From Pseudanabaena sp. BC1403 (GTDB taxonomy: Bacteria; Cyanobacteriota; Cyanobacteriia; Pseudanabaenales; Pseudanabaenaceae), in assembly GCF_002914585.1 (NCBI RefSeq), contig NZ_PDDM01000015.1:1-64000 (forward strand): 64,000 nt of DNA, given 5' to 3'. Shown piece by piece: positions 53,774-60,711 of the stretch. The notes beneath the pieces are model-generated. The model saw nothing but the letters and a program-made list of their open reading frames with translations. It made no database searches and was not told where the DNA came from. The translations under genes and the position numbers were made by a program. Every line of letters begins with the position of its first letter. Positions within the stretch are counted from its first letter, which is position 1.

Positions 53774-53801
53774 GCGATCGCAGTTCTAGTCATTGATTTT
53801 T
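53774..53801. repeat. HIP1-bounded repeat, truncated copy 2
   Basis: GCGATCGCAGTTCTAGTCAT and the following bases match the copy at 53009, but the right-hand GCTGATGCGATCGC is lost. The sequence passes at about 53801/53802 into the pentapeptide remnant, so this is a visible duplication junction. Confidence 0.7.
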
Positions 53802-53802
53802 G

Positions 53803-53928
53803 AGCGAATTAAATTTTGTTGAGGTAAATCTCGAAAATGCCTAATTAATCAATATAAATTTAACAAATGCGAAATTATGTAATACGACCTTGCAAGATAT
53901 GGCAATAAACAACCAAAATTGTCGTTAA
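53803..53928 (+). pseudogene. Duplicated 3' end of the pentapeptide gene, remnant B
   Basis: The 42 codons read SELNFVEVNLENA, stop, LININLTNAKLCNTTLQDM and NNQNCR, matching the last 42 codons of the gene at 50420-51121. One codon has become TAA. It has no start and lies upstream of cargo gene 2 at nearly the distance the parent gene lies from cargo gene 1. Confidence 0.9.
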
Positions 53929-54005
53929 TTATTCTTAATTGTGCGAGAATATGCAATATCAAAATATGTGCTGTGTCTGAATAAGAAGATTTAGAGGTTA
54001 GTGAC
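53929..54005 (+). promoter_or_regulatory. Conserved leader of the second DUF4157 cargo gene
   Basis: This 77-bp leader is almost identical to 57100-57175: TGTGCGAGAATATGCAATAT, GCTGTGTCTGA and TTTAGAGGTTAGTGAC before the ATG. AGAGG is a Shine-Dalgarno sequence 8 bases from the start. The shared leader predicts shared control. Confidence 0.7.
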
Positions 54006-55814
54006 ATGAAGCGTAAATACGATTACGAAAAAAAGCCTTCCCAATCCACGGCTTCAGTCCAACCCAAAGCAACATATTTACAAACTAGAGGCTTCGCGCC
54101 GCTACAGACAGATGTGGATGAAGATGCTACCTTTCGACCATCTGGATACACTGAGAATTTTCTAGAAAAAATAATTAATCAGCGTGGCACTGAGTCGTCT
54201 GATACGCCAGTCCAAGCAAAGCCAATGAACCGCTTGAAGGCTTTTCAATCTAAGCGTATGGCGATTCAAGCTAAGCTGAGTATTGGTGAGCCAAATGATA
54301 AGTATGAGCAGGAAGCAGATGCCACTGCCTCTAAAGTTGTTCAGCAGATAAATTCAACACCACAGGATAAATCTGTCCAAAAGCAGGAGGCGATGCAATC
54401 TGAAGATGATGAATTGCAAATGAAGCCTGCGATTTCAAAGATTCAGCGTCAAGAAGTAATGGAAGATGATGAATTGCAAATGAAGCCTCTCTCTGATTCT
54501 ATCCAACGAGAGGAAGCAGTAGAAGAGGAGGAAGAAGATATCCAAATGAAGCCAATGCTTCAGCGACGGGAGGCAGTTGGTGGCGGTGATGCGTCTGAGG
54601 AACTGGAAAGATCGATACAGCAAGCAAAGAGTAGCGGGCAGTTGCTAGATCCCAATCTGCAAGCAAAGATGGGTCGTGCCATGGGAGCAGATTTTAGTGG
54701 AGTAAAAGTGCACACAGATTCGCAATCAGATCGACTCAATCAATCGATTCAGGCAAAGGCGTTTACGACTGGTAAAGATGTGTTTTTTAGGCAGGGAGCT
54801 TATGAACCAAGTAGCAAAGGTGGACAGGAGTTGATCGCCCATGAGTTGACCCATGTGTTGCAACAAAATGGAAATTCCATCCAAACAAAATCACAAGATT
54901 ATATTAGTGCATCCGACCATCATATCCAACGGACTTATAAAAATGATGAAGCTAATGCTTACTACAGCAGTGTTTTAGAAGGGCAAAAGATAACATCAGA
55001 AAATGCCGTGTTTACAGCAACTGCGAATGACCATAGGGGGGGTGGTCATTCTATTGTCTACATTGAATATCTAGAAAATGATAAACCTGCAGACACACAA
55101 GTTCATCTAACCGCAGTAAAAGAAGCAACTACTATTAAAATTAATAAGGGACATACCCCTCGTGAAAGTGAAACTAAACGTAGAAGCTGGGTAAGGGATA
55201 TCAAAGACGTGGAACCCGCTCTTAGGAAAGCTGAGAAAATAGCAAACCTTAAGCCTAAAAAGAGAAAATATCGCCTTTTAGGAGGTAGTTTAACTAAAGG
55301 GGGAATAAATTGTGCAAAGTTTTCCGAGCAAATTTTAAAAGCGGCAGGGATTAAAGCCTCGGCAGGTTTACTTATCAAGACACCTAATGCACTTGCGAAA
55401 GGGAAGAATAAAGGACATATAAACACGTTGGATGCTGATATTGAAAACTATAATCTGATAAAGAAAGAAAAAGAACGCAACCGTTTAAAGGAAGAAGAAA
55501 GACAAAGGAAGCTATACAAGGGAATGATGAATTTTGACTATGGAATCAAAGAGAAAGTAAAAAAGGAGGAAAACCCTGAAGATGAACAATGGGTCACTAA
55601 TGCCAAAGAACACGTTTATCAACTAACTGTTGATTTATCTGTACAGACGATGAAAGGAAGTTTGATAACTCTTCCTCAAGGTACTAAATTGATGATTCCT
55701 GGAAAATTAGATAATGACTTCGTAAAATTAGATCCAGGAACTAAATACGGTTACTGCAAGGTCAAGTTGTCTGAATTGTTTAAGGCTATCGATAAAGACT
55801 CCCCAGTCGGTTAA
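54006..55814 (+). CDS. eCIS-core (DUF4157) cargo protein 2 with papain-like H...NC C-terminal domain
   Basis: The N-terminal 290 residues parallel cargo proteins 1 and 3: YTENFLEKIINQRGTES, IGEPNDKYEQEADATASKVV, acidic blocks of DDELQMKP joined by KIQRQ/SIQRE, and DUF4157 with HELTH at 279-283. The C-terminal part is unrelated to the other two. GGGHSIVYIEYL (H348) and, about 88 residues later, GGINCAKFSEQILKAAGI (N435-C436) match the order of a permuted papain-like (NlpC/P60-superfamily) hydrolase. A long charged helix follows (about 480-525), then a small C-terminal beta domain. Hydrolase activity is inferred from the H...NC pattern; the substrate is unknown. Confidence 0.83.
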   Translation: MKRKYDYEKKPSQSTASVQPKATYLQTRGFAPLQTDVDEDATFRPSGYTENFLEKIINQRGTESSDTPVQAKPMNRLKAFQSKRMAIQAKLSIGEPNDKYEQEADATASKVVQQINSTPQDKSVQKQEAMQSEDDELQMKPAISKIQRQEVMEDDELQMKPLSDSIQREEAVEEEEEDIQMKPMLQRREAVGGGDASEELERSIQQAKSSGQLLDPNLQAKMGRAMGADFSGVKVHTDSQSDRLNQSIQAKAFTTGKDVFFRQGAYEPSSKGGQELIAHELTHVLQQNGNSIQTKSQDYISASDHHIQRTYKNDEANAYYSSVLEGQKITSENAVFTATANDHRGGGHSIVYIEYLENDKPADTQVHLTAVKEATTIKINKGHTPRESETKRRSWVRDIKDVEPALRKAEKIANLKPKKRKYRLLGGSLTKGGINCAKFSEQILKAAGIKASAGLLIKTPNALAKGKNKGHINTLDADIENYNLIKKEKERNRLKEEERQRKLYKGMMNFDYGIKEKVKKEENPEDEQWVTNAKEHVYQLTVDLSVQTMKGSLITLPQGTKLMIPGKLDNDFVKLDPGTKYGYCKVKLSELFKAIDKDSPVG

Positions 55815-55842
55815 AAAATTAAAATTCGCCAACTCAATAATG

Positions 55843-55882
55843 AAATAAGACTAATTTTGCTTCATCAAAATTAGTCTTATTT
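55843..55882. terminator. Hairpin terminator after cargo gene 2
   Basis: AAATAAGACTAATTTTG (55843-55859) pairs exactly with CAAAATTAGTCTTATTT (55866-55882), ending in a short T-run 30-70 bp past the stop. Confidence 0.8.
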
Positions 55883-55931
55883 ACAGATATCTCTTGGCTT
55901 AATGGTGCATTTCATCCTTGAATTGGCGCAT

Positions 55932-55974
55932 GCGATCGCAGTTCTAGTCATTGGTTTTTGGCTTATGCGATCGC
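55932..55974. repeat. HIP1-bounded 43-bp repeat, copy 3
   Basis: Complete copy with GCGATCGC at both ends (55932-55939 and 55967-55974). It abuts the 3' end of xisI. Confidence 0.8.
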
Positions 55975-55982
55975 GCTTTCAC

Positions 55983-56318
55983 TCAAGCAACTGCATAGCC
56001 AGTATATTCACGCATTTCAGGAGACTGAAATCCCAGTACAATATCTTCCTTCGCCGCCCCTAAATCTACAAGTTCTTGAGCAACCCTCATTTCCGTCATA
56101 TTTTGCTGAATCCAAATCTTTCCCTTTATAATATCCAAATGTAAAACGCAACCATAGACCCGTCGATAACCGTCCCATCCCACATTCATGACATGATAAT
56201 GGTCTTGCTTTGTATCAAAAACCGTATAGCAATCAATCGCACCATTTGCGATCGGGACAGCAGCATAAGCTGTCAACAACGACTGGATTATATTGCGATA
56301 AGACTCTATTTTATCCAT
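55983..56318 (-). CDS. xisI: XisI-family protein
   Basis: This 111-residue protein belongs to the family of the fdxN-element excision controlling factor XisI. DKIESYRNIIQSLLTAYA, DTKQDHYHVMNVGWDGYRRV, YGCVLHLDIIKGKIWIQQNM and LGFQSPEMREYTGYAVA run the full length of the family. In heterocystous cyanobacteria XisH and XisI are needed for excision of the fdxN element, but the pair is widespread in strains with no such element, and its general role is open. It overlaps xisH by 13 bp. It is an unrelated insertion between cargo genes 2 and 3, on the opposite strand. Confidence 0.95.
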   Translation of the reverse strand: MDKIESYRNIIQSLLTAYAAVPIANGAIDCYTVFDTKQDHYHVMNVGWDGYRRVYGCVLHLDIIKGKIWIQQNMTEMRVAQELVDLGAAKEDIVLGFQSPEMREYTGYAVA

Positions 56319-56722
56319 TGAACAATTACCTCTTGAATTGTGTCGTAAATAATTAGTTTGATTTGATATCTCTCTAATGAGATTTGGGCAAATTCGCGCT
56401 TAAAGAATGATTCGTAAACTCCCACTGGCACTGCTAAATACAAAATGCGTGTTGAGTCAGCAATTTCTAAGGCAAGACGATAATTCAAAAACTGTCCTAA
56501 TGCAGCATGATAATCAGTCAATGGCGAATCACTCAAGAAGGTTTTAATTTCAACAGCTATTTTTTCTTTACCGCGCTCTGCTGCTAACAATTGCTCCGCG
56601 CCCAAATCAATTTCAAACTTAGTGCCGCCAATATCTAGTCGTAGTGGATCATCAGTTACATTCCACTGCTCCTTTTCTAAAGCGATCCTAACTACAGCAT
56701 GAAATCTGTCTTTAGCAGCCAT
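56306..56722 (-). CDS. xisH: XisH-family protein (PD-(D/E)xK fold)
   Basis: This 138-residue protein shows the XisH pattern: MAAKDRFHAVVRIALEKEQW, then EIDLGAEQLLAAERGKEKIA followed by VEIKTFLS, which supplies the Asp, Glu and Lys of a nuclease-like PD-(D/E)xK site, and ALGQFLNYRLAL. YESFFKREFAQ and LIIYD close it. The start gives the family's usual N-terminus. It is coupled to xisI by overlap. No excision element borders are recognisable around it, so the pair is more likely a mobile module than part of a DNA rearrangement here. Confidence 0.95.
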   Translation of the reverse strand: MAAKDRFHAVVRIALEKEQWNVTDDPLRLDIGGTKFEIDLGAEQLLAAERGKEKIAVEIKTFLSDSPLTDYHAALGQFLNYRLALEIADSTRILYLAVPVGVYESFFKREFAQISLERYQIKLIIYDTIQEVIVQWIK

Positions 56723-56801
56723 TGTTGTCTTTACTATATTTTATCTTCAATTATAAAGTAATCGCTTTCCTAAATATCTCAAATTCTAAAATGTTCAATT
56801 G

Positions 56802-56844
56802 GAGATCGCAGTTCTAATCATTGATTTTTGGCTGATGCGATCGC
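56802..56844. repeat. HIP1-bounded repeat, copy 4
   Basis: The left HIP1 is altered (GGAGATCGC), the middle TTCTAATCATTGATTTTTGG is kept, and the right GCGATCGC (56837-56844) is intact. A degenerate GTAGGTTGGGTT-type repeat follows at 56852-56952. Together with the pentapeptide remnant and leader these account for the 453-bp gap 56723-57175. Confidence 0.7.
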
Positions 56845-56973
56845 CGATCTTGTAGGTTAGTTTGAGGAATGGAACCCAACAGACATCAGATATTATCAGC
56901 AATGCGATCGCGATGTAGTTAGTTGTTATCGCTGATGCACCAGCCAGATTACTTTCTCGAAAGTGCCAATTTC

Positions 56974-57099
56974 AGCGAATTAAATTTTGTTGAGGCAAAT
57001 CTCGAAAATGTCTTATTAATCAATATAAATTTAATAAAAGCGAAATTATGTAACATGACCTTGCAAGATGTGGAAGTAAACGATCAAAATTGTCGTTAA
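56974..57099 (+). pseudogene. Duplicated 3' end of the pentapeptide gene, remnant C
   Basis: The 42 codons read SELNFVEANLENVLLININL, IKAKLCNMTLQDVEVNDQNC and R, with the same stop position as the parent and as remnant B. Similarity may continue weakly upstream (LESANF at 56956-56973). No start is present. Confidence 0.9.
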
Positions 57100-57175
57100 A
57101 AAATTTTGATTGTGCGAGAATATGCAATATCAAATATATGCTGTGTCTGAGTAAGAAAATTTAGAGGTTAGTGAC
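57100..57175 (+). promoter_or_regulatory. Conserved leader of the third DUF4157 cargo gene
   Basis: Near-copy of the leader at 53929-54005, with the same TGTGCGAGAATATGCAATAT and the same TTTAGAGGTTAGTGAC ribosome-binding region. Confidence 0.7.
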
Positions 57176-59233
57176 ATGTCGCGTACTTACGGTAACGAAA
57201 AAAATTCTTCCAAATCTACGACTTCAGTCCAACCCACAGCTTCATTTTTACATACTAGAGACTTTGCGCCACTACAGACAGATTTGGATGAAGATGCTAC
57301 CTTTCGACCATCTGGATATACTGAGAATTTCCTTGAAAAAATAATTAATCAGCGTGGCACTGAGTCGGCTGATACGCCAGTCCAAGCAAAGCCAATGAAC
57401 CGCTTGACGAAGCCGCTTCAATCTAAGCGTATGGCGATCCAAGCCAAACTGAGTATTGGTGAACCAAACGATAAGTATGAGCAGGAAGCAGATGCCACTG
57501 CATCTAAGGTCGTTCAGCAAATTAATTTGCCAATTCAGGATCAATCTGTCCAACGAGAAGAGTCGATGGAAGAAGAGGATGAAGAACTGCAAATGAAGCC
57601 AATCTCTACAATCCAACGAGAAGAGTCGATGGAAGAAGAGGATGAGGAATTGCAAATGAAGCCAATCTCTACAATCCAACGAGAAGAGTCAATGGAAGAA
57701 GAGGATGAAGAATTGCAAATGAAGTCTTTGGTGCAGAGACGTGAAAATATTGGTGGGGGAGAAGCATCAATAGATTTAGAGTCATCAATTCAAAGTGCAA
57801 GGGGTAGTGGTCAGTCTCTCGATTCCAATCTGCAAGCAAAGATGGGTGAAGCAATGGGAGCAGATTTTAGCGGTGTAAAAGTCCATACAGATTCACAGTC
57901 CGATCAATTAAATAAATCGATTCAAGCAAAGGCTTTTACAACTGGACAAGACGTGTTTTTTCGGCAGGGGGCATATGAGCCGAGTAGCAAAGGTGGTCAG
58001 GAGTTGATTGCCCATGAGTTGACCCATGTCGTTCAGCAAAATGGCGCTCAAAATGTAGCAAATAGATCTACAAATAAATCTAAATTGTCGAGAAAACCAG
58101 AGCGATCGCAAGGGACTCAAGTTCCTGCCTCCCCGATTAAGCTTTCTTTGTCTAGTCTCAGTCACGATCAAACTATCCAAAGACTAAGTTTACATGACAC
58201 TGACTGGAATAAAGTTACAAGATTTAGAGCAAGTGAAGGGGGAGTTGGTGGAGTCATATTTGTGTCAGACAACAAATCCACGCTCGTTGTCAAGCCTAAC
58301 GTTAGAGAGAAGGATGAGGAGATGATTGCGTCCCATCTCCACGGATCGATGGCATCAACTAAAAAAAATGACAGGGGAGGGAAGTGGAATATCGCGAATT
58401 TAGATAGGCGCTTTGCAATCCACAAAGATGTGGTCGGAATCCAAGCTCGAGCCGCTCATTTTATGGATGATTTAGATCCTCGCACTCTTACATTATTGGA
58501 GGCTGTGGCAGTTAATACAACGATGATTCAAGAAGCAGCACAAGGAGTCAGCGGTTTCGGTGAAATAATGCAAGATCAAACAAAAGATGGAGGTCATATT
58601 AAATCTGCAAACGATCGCATAATTAGCAAAAAAGATAAGGTAAACAAAAACAGTCCTCTCAAACTTCTTACCCAAGATCCTTCCTTTGCCATAGCATTGG
58701 GTCGTCTTGCCGCAGCAGATATCTTTCTTGGAAACTTTGATAGGATTGTGGGATCGGCAAATCTTGATAACTTACTTATGAATATGTCCCAAGGAAAGAT
58801 ATATCCAATTGACAATGTCGATCCAGCCAGTAGGGTGAAGTTTACAGAGCAAGTGGGTGCTCAAAAAATCACTCTACAGGACTGGCTGAATCATCCTTTA
58901 GTCACTATGTTTATTGGTGGGCATTATAACGCAATTGCTACAGAAGCGTGGGATTCAGGTCAGAACAGTATTAATACTCATATAAAATTTATTGATGAAA
59001 TCATTACTGGAGAGAAAGCAGGTGCAAATCCAAGGGAATATAACGTAAACCAAAATGAAAGAGTCGCGGTTACAAATAAGCTAAATAATCACTTGCAAGT
59101 AATCATGGCTAACTTTGCGCAGGGATTAGCGATCGGAAGACAAGAGATAATAAATACTGGACCGCTTCAGAATACAGGTCAGTTGAATAATGATAGTGTA
59201 ACGCTATACAACGATCGCTTGAATGCATTGTAA
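57176..59233 (+). CDS. eCIS-core (DUF4157) cargo protein 3 with actin-fragmin/PI-kinase-like C-terminal domain
   Basis: The N-terminal 290 residues follow the shared plan: YTENFLEKIINQRGTES, IGEPNDKYEQEADATASKVV, three tandem 21-residue acidic units (127-185) and DUF4157 with HELTH at 280-284. The C-terminal domain (about 340-660) reads like an atypical kinase. STLVVKPNVREKDEEM (K373) suits the ATP lysine, ALGRLAAADIFLGNFDRIVG (507-526) has the D...N-x-D-R catalytic loop of the actin-fragmin/PI-kinase-like group, ANLDNLLMN a metal-binding Asn, and IYPIDNVD (D546) the DFG-like Asp. The delivered activity could be protein or lipid phosphorylation. Fold is inferred by motif order; the substrate is unknown. 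Confidence 0.83.
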   Translation: MSRTYGNEKNSSKSTTSVQPTASFLHTRDFAPLQTDLDEDATFRPSGYTENFLEKIINQRGTESADTPVQAKPMNRLTKPLQSKRMAIQAKLSIGEPNDKYEQEADATASKVVQQINLPIQDQSVQREESMEEEDEELQMKPISTIQREESMEEEDEELQMKPISTIQREESMEEEDEELQMKSLVQRRENIGGGEASIDLESSIQSARGSGQSLDSNLQAKMGEAMGADFSGVKVHTDSQSDQLNKSIQAKAFTTGQDVFFRQGAYEPSSKGGQELIAHELTHVVQQNGAQNVANRSTNKSKLSRKPERSQGTQVPASPIKLSLSSLSHDQTIQRLSLHDTDWNKVTRFRASEGGVGGVIFVSDNKSTLVVKPNVREKDEEMIASHLHGSMASTKKNDRGGKWNIANLDRRFAIHKDVVGIQARAAHFMDDLDPRTLTLLEAVAVNTTMIQEAAQGVSGFGEIMQDQTKDGGHIKSANDRIISKKDKVNKNSPLKLLTQDPSFAIALGRLAAADIFLGNFDRIVGSANLDNLLMNMSQGKIYPIDNVDPASRVKFTEQVGAQKITLQDWLNHPLVTMFIGGHYNAIATEAWDSGQNSINTHIKFIDEIITGEKAGANPREYNVNQNERVAVTNKLNNHLQVIMANFAQGLAIGRQEIINTGPLQNTGQLNNDSVTLYNDRLNAL
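57542..57730 (+). repeat. Three tandem 63-bp coding repeats in cargo gene 3
   Basis: Each unit encodes IQREESMEEEDEELQMKPIS plus one residue and is nearly identical in DNA. Cargo genes 1 and 2 have two and three diverged versions of the same acidic block, so the block number varies among paralogues. Confidence 0.9.
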
Positions 59234-59243
59234 TTGCTATAGT

Positions 59244-59404
59244 AGGCTCAATAGGCGTTTCGGGGAGGTGCTCTAGCGTAAATGGCTGAAATACTTGAAG
59301 CACAATGGTTTTAGCCTCGGAGGTCTTTGATGTCTGAAATACCCATCATTAAAAGCATTGAGCCGTTTATCAAGGTTGAACTCCCCGAAACACCTATAGA
59401 GCCT
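59244..59404. mobile_element. MITE-like 161-bp element with 24-bp imperfect terminal inverted repeats
   Basis: AGGCTCAATAGGCGTTTCGG at the left (59244-59267) is mirrored by CTCCCCGAAACACCTATAGA at the right (59381-59404) with about three mismatches. No coding frame is evident inside. It lies 10 bp after cargo gene 3. Target-site duplication is not clear. Confidence 0.5.
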
Positions 59405-59472
59405 TATATTTTTAGCTGTGGCGGGTTTGAAAGCAAATTGCTGTAGATACTTATATGCAATGTGATTAACTG

Positions 59473-59667
59473 TTGGGTATCTTTTCAGATGGAGAGATTC
59501 GTTCTAAAACCAGCATCGATGTCAGTGGCGATCGCATTACATTTGCATTATTAAGGAAATTGATCTATACCAACGTTTTGACAATGGATCAATACCTCCC
59601 AGCGATTATGTCGGTGATTTATGGTAATGCTAATCCCAAACAGGCGATCGCACAAATTGAGAATTAG
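59473..59667 (+). CDS. Small unrecognised ORF, possibly a gene remnant
   Basis: This 64-codon frame (SIDVSGDRITFALLRKLIYT, then MDQYLPAIMSVIYGN and PKQAIAQIEN) has fairly natural composition. Its only start is a TTG that lies in a 31-bp fragment of the dispersed repeat also found at 52921-52951. It looks like the tail of a larger gene cut by a repeat. I do not recognise the family. Confidence 0.25.
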   Translation: MGIFSDGEIRSKTSIDVSGDRITFALLRKLIYTNVLTMDQYLPAIMSVIYGNANPKQAIAQIEN

Positions 59668-59784
59668 TGCGATCGCCGATCACATAGAGTGGGCTTTACT
59701 TAAGCTCCTGACCCCCTCTCTGAGTAATGGTTCTAGTGATTTTAATTGTTGTTACCCAATAGGTCTGATTTAAAAAGCCTTTTC

Positions 59785-59815
59785 GGAGAACCACACTTCA
59801 AAAGTGTGGTTCTCC
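59785..59815. repeat. 14-bp perfect hairpin upstream of hsp20
   Basis: GGAGAACCACACTT (59785-59798) pairs exactly with 59802-59815. It lies in the 278-bp gap before hsp20, about 130 bp from its start. No CIRCE-type element is seen in the gap. Confidence 0.7.
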
Positions 59816-59945
59816 TACTGCTCATAGCTTTGCAGTTATTTCATAATGAACCTGTGAACGAAATCGAAGCACGAAATATCAACTTAATTCTTAATCTACT
59901 TCTGAACGTTCCATCGTTGTTTTGAAATAGTTAAAGGTGATATTT

Positions 59946-60398
59946 ATGTTAGTACGTTGGCAACCTTTCCAAGAAATGGAAGAAGTTCGTCGTCAATTTG
60001 ATCGCTTATTCCGTGAGTTTGCACCATTAGATCAGGAAACCACGAAAGGCGGATGGGTTCCTGCTAGTGAGCTACGGGATGATGGCGACTATTTAACTCT
60101 GAGACTCACACTTCCTGAAATCGAAGCAAAGGATCTTGACATCCAAGTGACCAAGGATTCGATCTCAGTTGCTGGTGAACGCCATTTAGAACGCAAGGAA
60201 GAGTCTAACAAAGGCTATTACTGGAGTGAAATGAGCTATGGTAAATTCCGACGTGTATTTGCTTTACCTGTAGCGATCGAACATGAACAAGTGAAGGCAG
60301 ATTACACCAATGGCATCCTCACCTTGACTTTACCTAAAGCTAATGAAGTCAAAGCTTTCAAGGTCAACGTCACTGGCGATCTGCCTGCTTCTTCCTAA
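59946..60398 (+). CDS. Hsp20/alpha-crystallin small heat-shock protein
   Basis: This 150-residue ATP-independent chaperone holds unfolding proteins. The alpha-crystallin domain (about 43-140) begins WVPASELRDDGDYLTLRLTL and ends with YTNGILTLTLPKANE, which contains the conserved G-x-L motif. A short N-terminal arm (MLVRWQPFQEMEEVRRQFDR) precedes it. The ATG at 59946 is preferred over a GTG at 59937, since MLVRWxPF is the usual start and AAAGGTGAT lies upstream. It is a single gene followed by a small GGTGTGC...GCACACC hairpin at 60411-60426. Confidence 0.95.
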   Translation: MLVRWQPFQEMEEVRRQFDRLFREFAPLDQETTKGGWVPASELRDDGDYLTLRLTLPEIEAKDLDIQVTKDSISVAGERHLERKEESNKGYYWSEMSYGKFRRVFALPVAIEHEQVKADYTNGILTLTLPKANEVKAFKVNVTGDLPASS

Positions 60399-60530
60399 TT
60401 AAAGAAATGGTGTGCAAAGCACACCATTTGTATTACAGCAGTCCATAATTCTACTTATAACTGACGTGCCATCCCCAGACTTCCGCCATCGTAGGAATTC
60501 CTGCCCCGTAACACCAGTTATAACAACCCC

Positions 60531-60571
60531 AATAAAAAGAAGGTGGCGCTTAGCGCCACCTTCTTTTTATT
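60531..60571. terminator. Perfect 20-bp hairpin between hsp20 and the kinase gene
   Basis: AATAAAAAGAAGGTGGCGCT (60531-60550) pairs exactly with 60552-60571, with T-rich ends. It fills much of the 313-bp gap 60399-60711; the remainder shows no gene. Confidence 0.85.
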
Positions 60572-60711
60572 GGGAATCTAGGGATAATGATCTATGAGAA
60601 ATTGACCCTGTAATCTCTCAATTTCTTGCGATCTTATAAATTATTTAGAATTGCTATATAATTTGTTCATTCTAGAATGGCTATTAACAGGTTTGACTGG
60701 GGAATATAACG

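Noticed and set aside
55983-56722. fdxN-type excision element boundaries around xisH/xisI
   Set aside because: No matching direct repeats and no xisF-type recombinase gene are seen near the pair; it is a stand-alone copy.
51212-59233. HELTH in the cargo proteins as proof of a zinc metalloprotease
   Set aside because: HExxH-like text is a constant part of the DUF4157 domain; no third zinc ligand can be named from sequence, so enzymatic activity is not claimed.
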